Source: Siccirubricoccus deserti (GTDB lineage: Bacteria > Pseudomonadota > Alphaproteobacteria > Acetobacterales > Acetobacteraceae). From it: a stretch of 64,000 nt of DNA. The DNA lies in assembly GCF_014283215.1 (NCBI RefSeq), contig NZ_JACOMF010000020.1, forward strand, positions 1 to 64,000, given 5' to 3'. The first letter of the stretch is position 1, and every line of letters starts with the position of its first letter. The position numbers and the translations under genes were made by a program. Of the stretch, positions 8,423 through 24,864 are shown piece after piece. Under the pieces are notes generated by a model, which saw nothing but the letters and a program-made list of their open reading frames with translations, had not been told where the DNA came from and made no database searches.

Positions 8423-10182
8423 TCAGGCTTCGAACAGGGCGACGGTGCAACGCGGCAGGAGGGTTCCGGTGCGCAGCGCCTCGGCCGCGCCACCCGCGGA
8501 TTCGAACAGCACTTCCCCCAAGGCAGTGGCCTGTGCCGGTTCGGCGCCGAGGTTGCAGGCGATCAGCAGCCGGGCTCCGTCGCCGAGCCGCCAGCGCGCG
8601 ACCACGGCCTGTGGCCCGACCGCCGAGGCACCGGCGGAGCGTGTGCCGGGCAGGCGCGGGATGATGCGGGCGTGACGCAGCATCAGCAGACGGCGATGGC
8701 GGTCCAGCACTTCGGCATGCGGCGGGGCGGCGGCCTCCGCCGGGTCGGGCCGGGATCGCTCATAGGTTTCGGCGGCATTGGGGTCAGGGATACGGGCGCG
8801 GGTCGCCGGGTCCTGGAAGCTGGCGAATTTGGCGAATTCATTGCGCCGCCCCTCGCGGACCAACGGCGCCAATTCCGCATTGTGGTCGGTGAAGAACAGG
8901 AAGGGCGCGCTGGCGGCCCATTCCTCGCCCATGAACAGCAGCGGGATCTGCGGCGAGAGCAGCAGCAATGCGGTCGCCGCGGCCAGGCTGGCCGGATGCG
9001 CCAGCGCGTTGAGGCGTTCGCCGAAGGCCCGGTTGCCGATCTGGTCGTGGTTCTGGAGGAACAGGACGAAGGCCGTGGGCGGCAGGTCGGCCGAAGGTTC
9101 TCCGCGCGGCATGCCGAGATGGCCGGAATGCTGCCCCTGGAACAGGAAGCCCTCGGCCAGCACCTTTGCCAGCTTCTCGGCGCCCGCCTCGCAGAAATCC
9201 TCGTAATAGCCCTCGCGCTCGCCAGTCAGCAGCGGGTGCAGCACGTTGTGGCCGTCATCGTTCCATTGTGCGTCGAAATCGCCTTTCGGCCGCAGGTGGC
9301 GTGCGGCGTTGCGCTCATTCTCCAGCACCAGATGGACCTCGCGCCCGCCTGTCTCGCGCCGGATGCGAGTGGCGAGCGTGTCCAGCCAATCCGCTTCGGC
9401 AATGGCGTGCACCGCATCGAAGCGCAGCCCGTCGAAGCGGTACTCGTTCAGCCAGAGCAGCGCGTTCTCCTCGAAATAGGCGCGCACCGCCGGCTGGCGG
9501 AAATCGATGGCAGCGCCCCAGGGAGTGTGCACGCCCTCGTTGAAGAAGCGCTTCGCATAGGCGTGGAGGTAGGCGCCATCCGGGCCGAAATGGTTGTAGA
9601 CGACATCGAGGAACACCATCAGGCCGAGACCATGCGCAGCATCGATCAGGGATTTCAGCGCCTCCGGCGTGCCGAGCGTCGCATCCGGCGCATAGGGCAG
9701 CACGCCGTCGTAGCCCCAGTTGCGCGCGCCAGGGAAGGCGCCGATCGGCATCAGCTCGATGGCGGTGACGCCGAGGTCGCGCAGCCGCGGCAGCTCCGCC
9801 TCGACACCGCTAAAGCCGCCGAGCAGCCCCGCATGCACCTCGTACAGCACCACCTCATGCCACGGCCGGCCCGCCCATTCCGGGTGGCGCCAGGCGTAGC
9901 CGCGTGGATCGACGACCACTGAGGCATCATGCACGTCACCCGCCTGCTGACGCGACGCGGGATCAGGCACTGCCAGATCGGGTGAGACGCGGAAGCGGTA
10001 GCGCGCGCCAGCCCCGACCGGGGCCTCGACGACGAACCAGCCATCGCCCTCCGGCGTCATTGGCAGTGGCGTGGCGCCCTCGATCTCCAGCAAGGGCGCC
10101 GCATCCGGCGCCCAGAGGCGGAAGCGCGTGCGCTGCGCATCCAGCAAGGTCGCGCCCCAGCGGGTCGGCTGGACGAAGCTGG

Positions 10183-10186
<4 letters not shown>
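8423..10186 (-). CDS. treZ: malto-oligosyltrehalose trehalohydrolase
   Basis: GH13 hydrolase cutting the bond next to the terminal trehalosyl unit made by TreY, releasing free trehalose. It has 587 residues, usual for the family. An N-terminal beta-sandwich (RFRLWAPDA) precedes the barrel: DVVYNHFGPDG (region I), FDGLRFDAVHAI with the nucleophile, LVLENERNAARHL with the acid/base Glu in the trehalohydrolase-specific ENERNAA context, and FLQNHDQIGNRAFGERL with the stabilising Asp. Its start overlaps the glgX stop by four bases. Confidence 0.95.
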
Positions 10187-12288
<2,102 letters not shown>

Positions 12289-12289
12289 G

Positions 12290-14442
12290 CTAGTCCCGTG
12301 GCAGGAGGATCAACGTCGCCAGGGGCGGCAGGAAGAGTTCGAGCGATTGCGCGAACCCATGGCTGGCGACCGTCTGGGCGGCGAGCAAACCGCCGTTCCC
12401 GCTGTTGGTTCCGCCATAGGCTTCCGCATCGGTGTTCAAGACCTCGTGCCACGCGCCGCCACGCGGCACGCCGATACGCCAGCCGTAGCGCGGCAGCGGG
12501 GTGAGATTGCAGACGACAAGAGCCGGAGGATCATCCGGCCCGCCGAAGCGCAGCCAGGCGAAGACGCTGTGCGCCCGATCGTCCCCGATCACCCAGCGGA
12601 AACCCTCTGGCACCGCATCGCCGCGATGCAGCGCCGGCACCGCGGCGTAGGTGGCGTTAAGGTCGCGCACCAGCCGCTGGATGCCGCGATGCGGTGCGCC
12701 GTCCAGCAGCGGCCAGGGCACCGAGCTGTCGTGGTTCCATTCGGTCCACTGGCCGATCTCGCCGCCCATGAACAGCAGCTTCTTGCCGGGATGCGTCCAC
12801 ATGAAGCTGAGATAGGCGCGAAGGTTGGCGAATTGCTGCCACTGGTCGCCCGGCATCTTCGAGAGCAGCGACTTCTTGCCGTAGACCACCTCGTCGTGGC
12901 TGAGCGGCAGGATGAATCTCTCGCTCCACGCGTAGACCAGGCCGAAGGTCATCGAATCATGGTGGTACCGGCGATGGATCGGGTCATGCTCGATGTAGTG
13001 CAGGGTGTCGTGCATCCACCCCATGTTCCACTTGTAGGAGAAGCCGAGCCCGCCTTCGGCCACGGGGCGGCTGACGCCGGGCCAGGCGGTGCTTTCCTCG
13101 GCGATGACCACGGCACCGGGGAAATGCTCCGCCACCACCTGGTTCAGTTCGCGCAGGAAGGCCACGGCCTCCAGATTCTCGCGGCCTCCATACTCGTTCG
13201 GCACCCATTCGCCGTGCTTGCGCGAATAGTCGCGGTACAGCATGGAGGCCACCGCATCCACCCGCAGCCCATCGACATGGAAGTCGCCCAGCCAGTGCGT
13301 CGCGCTGGCCAGCAGGAAGCCGCGCACCTCGTCACGGCCGAGGTTGTAGATCGCGGTGTTCCAGTCCTGGTGGAAGCCCTCGCGCGGGTCGGCATGCTCG
13401 TACAGCGGCGTGCCGTCGAAGCGGTAGAGCCCATGCGCATCGGTCGGGAAATGCGCCGGCACCCAGTCGAGGATCACCCCCAGCCCCTCGGCATGGGCGC
13501 GGTCGACGAAGCGGGCGAAGCCGGCGGGCGAGCCGAAGCGCGCACTTGGCGCGAACATCCCGAGCGGCTGGTAGCCCCAGGAGCCGCCGAAGGGATGCTC
13601 GGTGATCGGCATGAACTCGAGATGGGTGAAGCCCATCCCGCGCGCATAGGGGATCAATCGCTCGGCCAGCCCATCCCAATCCGGCGACTCGCCATCCGCA
13701 TCGCGCCACCACGACCCGGCATGCACCTCATAGATCGAGATCGGCGCATCGGCGGCATGGCGCGCGGCCCGGGTCCGCATCCACTCGCCATCACTCCATT
13801 CGACCTGGGCGGGGTCGAAGACGCGCGATGCCGTCGCCGGCGGCGGCTCGGTCGCCAGGGCGCAGGGGTCGGCCTTCAGCGGCAGCATCGCGCCATCGGC
13901 GGCGAGGATCTCATACTTGTAGATCGAACCCTGCACGAGACGCGGGATGAACAACTCCCATACCCCGGCCTCGACCCGGCGGCGCATCGGGTGCCGGCGG
14001 CCGTCCCAGGCATTGAAGTCGCCGACAACGGAAACGCGCGTGGCATTCGGCGCCCAGACCGCGAAGCGCACGCCGGCGATGCCGTCGATCGTCACCGGCT
14101 GCGCGCCGAAGACGCGGCCCAGGCCGAAATGGCGGCCCTCGGCGAAGAGATGGAGGTCGAGCGGGCCGAGCAGCAGGCCGAAACTGTAGGGATCCTCGGT
14201 CTCCTGCACGCCAGCGGGCCAGTCGATGCGCAGCACATAGGGAACCGCGCGCGACAGCCGCCCGGCGAACAGCCCGGCCGGGTGCAATTGCTCCAGCCGG
14301 CCGATCTCGGTGCCATCCGCGCGGTCGAGCACGGTGACGCCGCGCGCGCCGGGCTGCAGGGTGCGCAGCGCATCGCCCTGCAGCCCGAGCAGGGCGAAGG
14401 GATCACCGTTACGGCCGGCGATGAGCGCTTCCAGCTCAGGCG

Positions 14443-14446
<4 letters not shown>
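12290..14446 (-). CDS. glgB: 1,4-alpha-glucan branching enzyme
   Basis: GH13 enzyme making alpha-1,6 branches. 718 residues, the full-length form with two N-terminal sandwich domains (KADGTEIG-like module, then [19 protein letters not shown]). Barrel motifs: [29 protein letters not shown] with the nucleophile, [13 protein letters not shown] with the acid/base Glu, and [16 protein letters not shown] with the stabilising Asp. It acts on polymer made by GlgE. Its start overlaps the stop of the treS-pep2 fusion by four bases. Confidence 0.96.
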
Positions 14447-17693
<3,247 letters not shown>

Positions 17694-17694
<1 letters not shown>

Positions 17695-20600
17695 CAGAGG
17701 TCACCCTCCGGCCGCACGCGCCATATGCCGAAGGGCAATTCGCCGGGGTCGAGGCGCAGTCGCTGCGCCTTGCCCTGCCAGGTGAAGCGGTGGCCGCGCA
17801 TCAGATCCTCGGCGGCCAGCGCAGCGGAATCCGGCAGCCCCCATTCCCACAGCGGAAGTTCGATGTCGGTCTCCTGTGCGTTGTGCGGGTCGAGGCTGAC
17901 GGCGATGAGCAGCACATTGTCACGATCCGGCGTCGCCTTGCGGTACCAGATAACGTTGGGGTTTGAAGCCTGGTGGAAGGCAAGGCCGAGATGCGTCTGC
18001 AAGGCCGGATTGGCACGGCGTATGGCGTTAAGACGAGTGATCTCGTCGACGATGTCGCCAGGCGCGCGGTCCGGCCGGGCGCGGATCTCGTATTTGTCGG
18101 AATCGAGGTACTCCTCGCGCCCAGGCATCGCCGCCGCCTCGCACAATTCGAAGCCCTGCTGCATACCCCAGAGGCCGGAGAGCGTCGTCGCCAGCGCGGC
18201 ACGGATCAGGAAGCCGGGCCGACCGGAGCCCTGCAGGAAGATCGGGTTGATGTCCGGCGTGTTGACGAAGAAATGCGGCCGGAAGAACTCGCGTGGCGGA
18301 CCATTCGCCAGCTCCTCCAGATACTCGATGATCTCGGCCTTCTCGTTGCGCCAGGTGAAGTAGGTGTAGGATTGCGAAAAGCCGATCTTGGCCAGCCGGT
18401 ACATGATCTTCGGCCGGGTGAAGGCCTCGGCGAGGAACACCGCATCCGGGTGACGGCCGCGTACCTCGGCGATCATCCATTCCCAGAAGGGGAAGGGCTT
18501 GGTGTGCGGGTTGTCGACGCGGAACAGCCTCACGCCCTCCTCGCACCAGAACAGCACCACGTCGCGCAGCGCCAGCCACAGGCCGGGGATCGCCTCCTCA
18601 GTGTAGAAATCGACATTGACGATGTCTTCGTATTTCTTCGGCGGGTTCTCGGCATAACGTAGCGACCCGTCCGGCCGCCAGTCGAACCAGCCCTTGTGGT
18701 CACGCAGCCATGGGTGGTCGGGGCTGCACTGGATGGCGAAATCGAGGGCGATCTCCAGCCCATGCTCCACCGCCGCCGCGCGCAGCCGGCGGAAGCCCTC
18801 GATGCCGCCAAGCTCGGGGTGCACCGCGTCGTGCCCGCCTTCCTCCGAACCGATGGCGTAGGGGCTGCCGGGATCATCCGGCGCCGGGGTCAATGTATTG
18901 TTGCGGCCCTTGCGGTTGGTCCGGCCGATCGGATGGATCGGCGGGAAGTACAGCACGTCGAAGCCCATGCGGCGGATGTGCGGCAGGCGCCGCGCCACGT
19001 CGTCGAAGGTGCCATGGCGGTCCGGGCTGCCGCTCTGGCTGCGCGGGAAGCATTCGTACCAACTGGCGAAGCGCGCGCCCTGGCGTTCGGCGTCCAGCGG
19101 CAGCTCAGCGCTGCGGCTGCGAAAGGGACGGTCGTCAGCCTCGGCCATCAGCGCGGCGGTGGCATCATCCAGCAGCAGCGCGCGCTTCTCTTCATCCGAA
19201 GCGGCCTCGATGCGCGCAGCCAGATCGCGCAGCGCACCGCCGGCGCGCTCGCCCGCCGCGAAGACCAGCCGCCGGCCCTCCTCCAGCTCCAGCGCCGTCG
19301 CCACCCCGGCGGCGTGCTTCTTCCGCAGCTCGTCGCGGAAGGTGGCGAAGGCATCGCGCCAGGCCTCGATCATGAAGACATGCCGCCCGACGCGCTCGAG
19401 CGGGAAGCTGGCGCCCCAGCGGTCATTGCCGAGCGGCTGCAGCCGGCGCTGCTGCCACTCCGTCATATCGGCGGCGCGCCAGAGCAGCGCGGCGCCGAGC
19501 TGGTCATGGCCGTCGCAAAGGACGTCGCAGCGCACCTCGACCATTTCGCCGACCGACCGCTTCACCGGAAAGCGGCCGCCCTCCACCACCGGCTCGATCG
19601 CCTCGATGCCGATGCGCGGCGCTGCGGTGGCGGCCAGGGTGGTGTCCAGCTGGCCGTCGGCATCCCGTGGGGCCCGGCGGATGGCGGGCAGCGGCGCGGC
19701 GTCGAACAACAGCGCCTCGCCGGGCGCCAGGCTGAGCGCCTCGCCGGGGCGCAGCAGCGCCTCGCCATTCGGCCAGCGCGGGCGAAAGCGGGTGATACCG
19801 CCGGGCACGGCAGGCATCAGCGCCGCCGCCGTCACCGCACGCGGCCGGACCAGATCGGCATTCGCCATCACCAGGCTGGCGCTGCTGGCCATCCGGGCGT
19901 CGGCGCCCTCGGCCCGCAGCAGCGCCACCGCAGCGGCACCAAGCCCCGACAGCGGCCGCAGTTCGGCCGGGCCGAGCCGCCGCTCCGCCAGCACTGCATT
20001 CGCCGCGCGGATGTCCGCATGCCGCCCGTTGGCCGGGCGCTGCACCAGCCGCGCCCAATCCTCCGGCCGGTCGCGCACCGGATCGAGCGGCCGGCGGGCG
20101 CCGTACTCGAAGCCCATCGGCAGCAGCATCCCGGCGCCGATGCCGGCGGCCAGCCGCAACTGCCGCGCCGCGGCGCGCTCGGCCAGGAAGGCCGCGGCAT
20201 CGGGTCCGGCGATGCGCGGGCCAAAGGGGGCCTCCAGGGTGGTGATGGCGGGCGCCACCTGCGCCAGCCGCGCCGCCTCATCGAGGAACCAGCCCTGGCG
20301 GAAATCCCACCACGCCGCGCTGTCGAACACCGCGGCGAAGCCGCCCTCCGCCAAGGGCGGCACCGCATCGGCAGGCACGCCCGGCGTCCAGCCGAGGAAG
20401 CGTGCCTCCGGCAACGCCGCCGCCAGCCGTCCCCACACCCAGGCCGGCACCCGCGCCAGCCCTACGCAGCGGAAGCCGGTGATGCCCGCGGCGACGAAGC
20501 GGCGCAGCCGCGCCTCCCACCAGGCGAAGAGTTCTTCGGCCACCGCCGGGTCGTTCCAGCGCAGCCAGCCGGTGCCGCGCTCGGCCGGGGGCACCCGCGG

Positions 20601-21242
20601 GTCGGGCAGGTCGTCCACCGCCCCGGCGACCCAGGCCGCATGCGACCTGGGCAGCACGCCATCCACCGCCGCCCGGTCAAGGATCAGGTCAAGGTAGAGC
20701 GCCAGCCCCTGCGCCCGGGCCTTCTCCGCCAGGATGCGCAGCGCCTCCGCCGAATCGCCCGATGCTTCGAGGATGGGGTGCGGCGCATCGGGGTCGGCGA
20801 TGTGCAGCAGGTTGCCGCTGGCGCCGGCGGCGAAGGGCGGCGCCAGTAAGGCGATGTCGAAGCCGAGCCCGGCGACATGCGCGAACAGCGCGTCCCAGGC
20901 CGGCAGTGGGCCGACCAGAAGCGGATGCACGAGGTAGAGCCGCGGCACCCGCGCCGCTTCAGGCATGGCCTCGGCCGGCGCCCCGGACGGAAGGCCAAGG
21001 AGCGTCTCCGGCAGGACGGCCACCGGCGCCGACAGGTCGGCGACCGGCGCCACTGGCCGATCGGGCGCCAGCGCCACGGAAACATCCGAACTCGTCACAG
21101 CGGCCTGCTCCGGCCGGGCTGCCGAAGCCACCTCCGACGATGCCATGGACGGAGCCGGCGGCACCTCTTTCCCCGGTTTGGCCTTGGCGCGTGTTGCCAC
21201 CTTCGGCCCCGTCTTCGGCCCGTTCCCGCGTTTCGCCGCCAT
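17694..21242 (-). CDS. glgE: alpha-1,4-glucan:maltose-1-phosphate maltosyltransferase with a long N-terminal extension
   Basis: GH13 maltosyltransferase extending alpha-glucan from maltose-1-phosphate. The canonical enzyme (about 650-700 residues) corresponds to residues ~535-1182: [61 protein letters not shown] with the nucleophile Asp near residue 910, [13 protein letters not shown] with the acid/base Glu, and FVNTPDINP. Before it are ~90 residues of Ala/Lys/Pro-rich linker and ~400 residues that look like a second amylase barrel ([61 protein letters not shown]) with Cys where the catalytic Asp of region II belongs. First gene of the operon; no ribosome site decides between nearby starts. 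Confidence 0.93.
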
Positions 21243-21430
21243 TCGCTATCCCGTATCGATGTCCACCGCGAAACGCAGAGGAACCACGACCGTCATTTGG
21301 ATGTGGTTCACGGATGCGTGATTTGAGAGGTAGCCGGTCCGGTTTCGGCTCGTCAGGTGCGGTGCGACGGCGGCATCGATGCTGGCATGATTGCCGCATG
21401 ATGGTGCTGACCGAGATTGGAGGACATCGC
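21243..21430. other. divergent intergenic region between glgE and the amidase pair
   Basis: The 188 bases should hold the promoters of the 19-kb glgE-otsA operon (leftward) and of the amidase pair (rightward). I looked for the alphaproteobacterial general-stress pattern GGAAC...CGTT reading toward glgE and did not find it. A GGAGGACATCGC ribosome site at 21419-21430 belongs to the small amidase subunit. No clear sigma-70 hexamer pair could be assigned. Confidence 0.5.
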
Positions 21431-21622
21431 ATGCTCGACCCTGAGACATTCGACCCGGCAGCGCATGTCGCGGCCGCCGGCCCGGCAGTGGGGCTTGCGT
21501 TGGACGCCGCAAGGCAGGCGCGGGTCGCCGCCGCCCTGGCCCTGGTGATCCGCATCGCCGCCCCGGCCCTTGCCGTCAGCCTACCAATCGAGGCCGAGCC
21601 GGCGCCGGTGTTCCAGCCATGA
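21431..21622 (+). CDS. AtzG-like (DUF4089) small amidase subunit
   Basis: A 63-residue protein starting at an ATG six bases after GGAGG. It opens LDPETFDPAAHV, then a helical stretch (GLALDAARQARVAAALALVI) and ends AEPAPVFQP. This short, alanine-rich two-helix layout with a C-terminal PAPVF is typical of DUF4089 proteins, which are encoded directly before AtzE-type amidases; in Pseudomonas ADP the pair AtzG/AtzE hydrolyses 1-carboxybiuret as one complex. Here its stop overlaps the amidase start (ATGA), supporting the same partnership. The sequence match is short, so the family call leans on context. Confidence 0.75.
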   Translation: MLDPETFDPAAHVAAAGPAVGLALDAARQARVAAALALVIRIAAPALAVSLPIEAEPAPVFQP

Positions 21623-23004
21623 ACGCGTTGGAGACCGCCGCGGGGATCCGGGCGCGGAAGGTCAGTGCCCGCGCCGTCACCGAAGCGGCACTGGACCGCG
21701 TCACCCGCCACAACTCCAGGATCAACGCCTTCACCGCCGTGCTCACCGAGCGTGCATTGGCCGAGGCTGATGCCCTCGACGCGCGCCTCGCCGCCGGCGA
21801 GCCCCCCGGCCCCCTGGCCGGCGTGCCCTTCGCCGCGAAGAATCTGTTCGACCTCGCCGGCATTCCGACCACCGCCGGCAGCAGGATCCGCCGGACCGCG
21901 GCGCCGGCCACACGGGACGCCTTTCTGGTGCGGCAGTTGAGCCGCGCCGGGGCGATCTGCCTCGGTGCGCTGAACATGGATGAGTTCGCCTACGGCTTCA
22001 CCACCGAGAACTCCCATGACGGGCCGGCGCGGAACCCGCATGACCTGTCGCGCATCGCCGGGGGCTCCTCCGGCGGCTCGGGCGCGGCGGTGGCGGCGGG
22101 GCTGGTGCCGCTTTCGCTCGGGACCGACACCAATGGCTCGATCCGGGTGCCGGCGTCGCTGAACGGCATCTTCGGGCTGAAGCCGACCTATGGACGGTTG
22201 TCGCGGCACGGCGCCTTCCCCTTTGTCCATGCGTTGGACCATGTCGGCCCCTTTGCCCGCAGCGTCGCCGACCTCGCCGCCGCCTATGACGCGCTGCAGG
22301 GGCTGGACCCGGAGGATCCGGCGCAGAGCCCCGCCATGCCGGAGGCGGTGATGCCGGGCCTCGGCAGCGGCATCGCCGGGCTGCGGGTCGCCCGGCTCGG
22401 CGGCTGGTTCGGGCGACAGCAATCAGCCGCGGTACAGAGCGCGGTGGCGGCGGTTGCCGCCGGGCTCGGCGCCGACACGACGGTGGAATGGCCGATGGCC
22501 GAGGCGGCCCGCGCCGCTGCCTTCCTCATCACCAGCTCGGAAGGCGCGGCGCTGCATCTGCCGACCCTGCGCAGCCGGCTGGAGGATTACGAGCCGCTGA
22601 TCCAGGACCGGCTGCTGGCCGGGGCGCTGCTGCCGGCGGCCTGGGTCAACCACGCCCAGCGGGTGCGGGCGGTGGCACGCGACACGATGCGGAAGCTACT
22701 GGCCGATTGGGATGTCCTGGTCGCCCCGGCGACGCCGGTGGCGGCGACGCCGATCGGCCAGGAGATGCTGGAGCTGGATGGGGTGCAGGTGCCGCTCCGC
22801 CCCTCCATGGGGCTGTTCACCCAGCCGATCTCCTGCCTCGGTCTGCCAGTGGTGACAGTGCCGGTGCCGCGGGCGGATGGCGTGCTGCCGGTCGGGGTGC
22901 AGCTGATCGGCAAGCCCTGGACCGAGGCACGGCTGTTCCGGACCGCGGCGGCGCTGGAGGCCTCCGGCATCTGCGCCGCGCCGGTGGCGGCGGGGTTCGG
23001 GTAG
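21619..23004 (+). CDS. AtzE-family amidohydrolase (amidase signature)
   Basis: 461 residues of the amidase-signature superfamily. Seen: GVPFAAKNLFDLAG with the catalytic Lys, GGSSGGSGAAVAAGL with the cis-Ser, and LGTDTNGSIRVPASL with the nucleophile Ser region, i.e. a complete Ser-cisSer-Lys triad. The NMDEFAYGFTTENSHDGPARNP block is characteristic of AtzE-like members. With the upstream DUF4089 subunit it probably forms a two-subunit amidase. 1-carboxybiuret or a related ureido compound is the best guess for the substrate, but no cyanuric-acid or biuret hydrolase gene is nearby, so the physiological substrate is open. Confidence 0.8.
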   Translation: MNALETAAGIRARKVSARAVTEAALDRVTRHNSRINAFTAVLTERALAEADALDARLAAGEPPGPLAGVPFAAKNLFDLAGIPTTAGSRIRRTAAPATRDAFLVRQLSRAGAICLGALNMDEFAYGFTTENSHDGPARNPHDLSRIAGGSSGGSGAAVAAGLVPLSLGTDTNGSIRVPASLNGIFGLKPTYGRLSRHGAFPFVHALDHVGPFARSVADLAAAYDALQGLDPEDPAQSPAMPEAVMPGLGSGIAGLRVARLGGWFGRQQSAAVQSAVAAVAAGLGADTTVEWPMAEAARAAAFLITSSEGAALHLPTLRSRLEDYEPLIQDRLLAGALLPAAWVNHAQRVRAVARDTMRKLLADWDVLVAPATPVAATPIGQEMLELDGVQVPLRPSMGLFTQPISCLGLPVVTVPVPRADGVLPVGVQLIGKPWTEARLFRTAAALEASGICAAPVAAGFG

Positions 23005-23024
23005 ATCGGCTCCTGCGGCCGACG

Positions 23025-23867
23025 CTACAGCAGCCCTTCGCGGCGAAAGGAAAGCTGCCGGCCATTGCCGATGATGAGGTGGTCATGCACCACGATGCCG
23101 AACACCTTGGCCGCCGCGGCAATCTCCGCGGTCATGTCGATGTCGGCACGGGATGGCGAGGGGTCGCCGCTCGGGTGGTTGTGGACCAGGATCAGCGCCG
23201 TCGATTGCAGCTCCAGCGCCCGCTTCACCACCTCCCGCGGATAGACCGGGGTGTGGTTCACCGTGCCGCGGGCCTGCGCCTCATCGGCGATCAGCCGGTT
23301 CCTGCTGTCGAGGTAGAGCACATGCACATGCTCCACCCGTTCGCGTGACAGTGTGGCGGTGAGGTAGCTGATCAGCCGGTCCCAGCTGTTCAGTACCGGC
23401 TGGTCGATCACCTCGGCCCGGGCCAGGCGCAGCGCCGCGCCCTGCACGGTCTTCAGCGCGGCGATACCGGCCTCGCCCAGGCCCGGTATGGTGCGGAGCT
23501 CCAGCGCCGGAGCGGCGATCGCATTGGCGAAGCTGCCGAAGCGGCCGATCAGCGCGCGGGCGATCGGCTTGGTGTCGCGCCGCGGCAGGGCGACGAACAG
23601 CACGACCTCGAGCAACTCGTGGTCAAGCAGGGCGTCCGGGCCGGCGGCGAGCAGCTTCTGCCGCATCCGGGCGCGGTGGCCGAGATAGCCGGGCGGCGGC
23701 TCCTCCGCCTCAGCCGGCGCCGGCGCGGGGGTGACGACCGCCTCGGGCAGGGTGCCGCGGCGGGAGTCCAGTGCCAGCGCGGGCTGGAAGCCGAAGGGTG
23801 CCTCGGCCAGGCCCTGCCCGGAGCCGCGTCTTGCGGCCCTGGCCTTGCGGTCCACGGTATCGTCCAT
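23025..23867 (-). CDS. radC: RadC/JAB-domain protein
   Basis: 280 residues. A proline/alanine-rich N-terminal region is followed by a helix-hairpin-helix part (LRTIPGLGEAGIAALKTVQG) and a JAB metalloprotease-like domain with the JAMM ligands in LVHNHPSGDPSPSRADID. RadC was once linked to DNA repair; for this family the real role is uncertain. It converges with the amidase gene, 20 bases from its stop. The start at 23867 gives the longest frame; the conserved domain begins only near residue 60, so a later start is possible. Confidence 0.88.
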   Translation of the reverse strand: MDDTVDRKARAARRGSGQGLAEAPFGFQPALALDSRRGTLPEAVVTPAPAPAEAEEPPPGYLGHRARMRQKLLAAGPDALLDHELLEVVLFVALPRRDTKPIARALIGRFGSFANAIAAPALELRTIPGLGEAGIAALKTVQGAALRLARAEVIDQPVLNSWDRLISYLTATLSRERVEHVHVLYLDSRNRLIADEAQARGTVNHTPVYPREVVKRALELQSTALILVHNHPSGDPSPSRADIDMTAEIAAAAKVFGIVVHDHLIIGNGRQLSFRREGLL

Positions 23868-24057
23868 GGTTCATCCCCAGAACCGGACGAGTGTAGGTGA
23901 ATGCCGGGAATGCACCAGGGGTTGCAAGGCGCCCGGCTACCCGAGTTGCTCCGGCCGAACACCACCCACCCCATGATCCGCCTCGGCGCAGCACGCCGGG
24001 CGGCCAGGACAGGCGGGGTGGAGGCAAGGCGGTACGGCCCAGGCCGGGCCGCCGAAG

Positions 24058-24864
24058 TCAGGTCGCGTAGGGCGGCCGGTGCAGCCCGGCGGGGGAGAGG
24101 GTGAACACCTCCACCCCCGTCTCGGTGACGCCCACCATATGCTCGAATTGCGCCGAGAGGCTGCGGTCCCGCGTCACCGCGGTCCAGCCATCGTCGAGGA
24201 TCTTCACCTCCGGCCGGCCGGCGTTCACCATCGGCTCGATGGTGAAGAACATGCCGGGGGTGAGCTTCGGCCCCTCGCCCGGGCGGCCGAAATGCAGCAC
24301 GTTCGGCGGCTCATGGAAGCGCCGGCCAATGCCATGGCCGCAGAAGTCGCGCACCACACTGAAGCGATGCCGCTCGACGAAGCTCTGGATGGCGTGGCCG
24401 ATGTCGCCCAGGGTCGCCCCTGGCTTCACCGCGCCGACACCGAGCATCAGCGACTCATAGGTGACGTCGAGCAGCAGCCGCGCCTTGGTCGAGGGCTCGC
24501 CGGCGACGTACATCCGGCTGGTGTCGCCGTGCCAGCCGTCGAGGATCACCGTCACGTCGATATTGACGATGTCACCCTCGGCCAGCACCCGCTCGCCCGG
24601 AATCCCGTGGCAGACCACATGGTTGATGGAGGTGCAGATCGACTTCGGATAGCCGCGGTAGCCGAGCGGCGCCGGGACCGCACCATGCGCCAGCGTGTAT
24701 TCGTGACAGATCCGGTCCAGCTCGCCCGTGGTGACGCCGGGGCGGACATGCGGGGTGATCATGTCGAGAGTTGCGGCGGCCAGGCGCCCGGCGCGGCGCA
24801 TGCCGGCGAAATCCTCCGGCGAATGAACGGTAATGCGGCGTGCGTCGCCGCCGTGCTGCTCCAT
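24058..24864 (-). CDS. map: methionine aminopeptidase, type I
   Basis: Cobalt/manganese-type peptidase removing the initiator Met from nascent proteins. From an ATG at 24864 the protein has 268 residues, normal for type Ia. All five metal ligands are visible in order: DGWHGDTSRM and the earlier VNIDVTV (two Asp), FCGHGIGRRFHEPP (His), FFTIEPMV (Glu) and SAQFEHMV (Glu). An upstream in-frame start at 24942 would add 26 residues unlike other MetAPs; it is rejected. The flanking GGATCC before the ATG is only a weak ribosome site, so the exact start is not certain. Confidence 0.93.
   Translation of the reverse strand: MEQHGGDARRITVHSPEDFAGMRRAGRLAAATLDMITPHVRPGVTTGELDRICHEYTLAHGAVPAPLGYRGYPKSICTSINHVVCHGIPGERVLAEGDIVNIDVTVILDGWHGDTSRMYVAGEPSTKARLLLDVTYESLMLGVGAVKPGATLGDIGHAIQSFVERHRFSVVRDFCGHGIGRRFHEPPNVLHFGRPGEGPKLTPGMFFTIEPMVNAGRPEVKILDDGWTAVTRDRSLSAQFEHMVGVTETGVEVFTLSPAGLHRPPYAT

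Noticed and set aside
21243-21430. General-stress (EcfG) promoter before glgE
   Set aside because: No GGAAC...CGTT pair in the right orientation; a GGAAC on the plus strand points the wrong way and lacks a partner.
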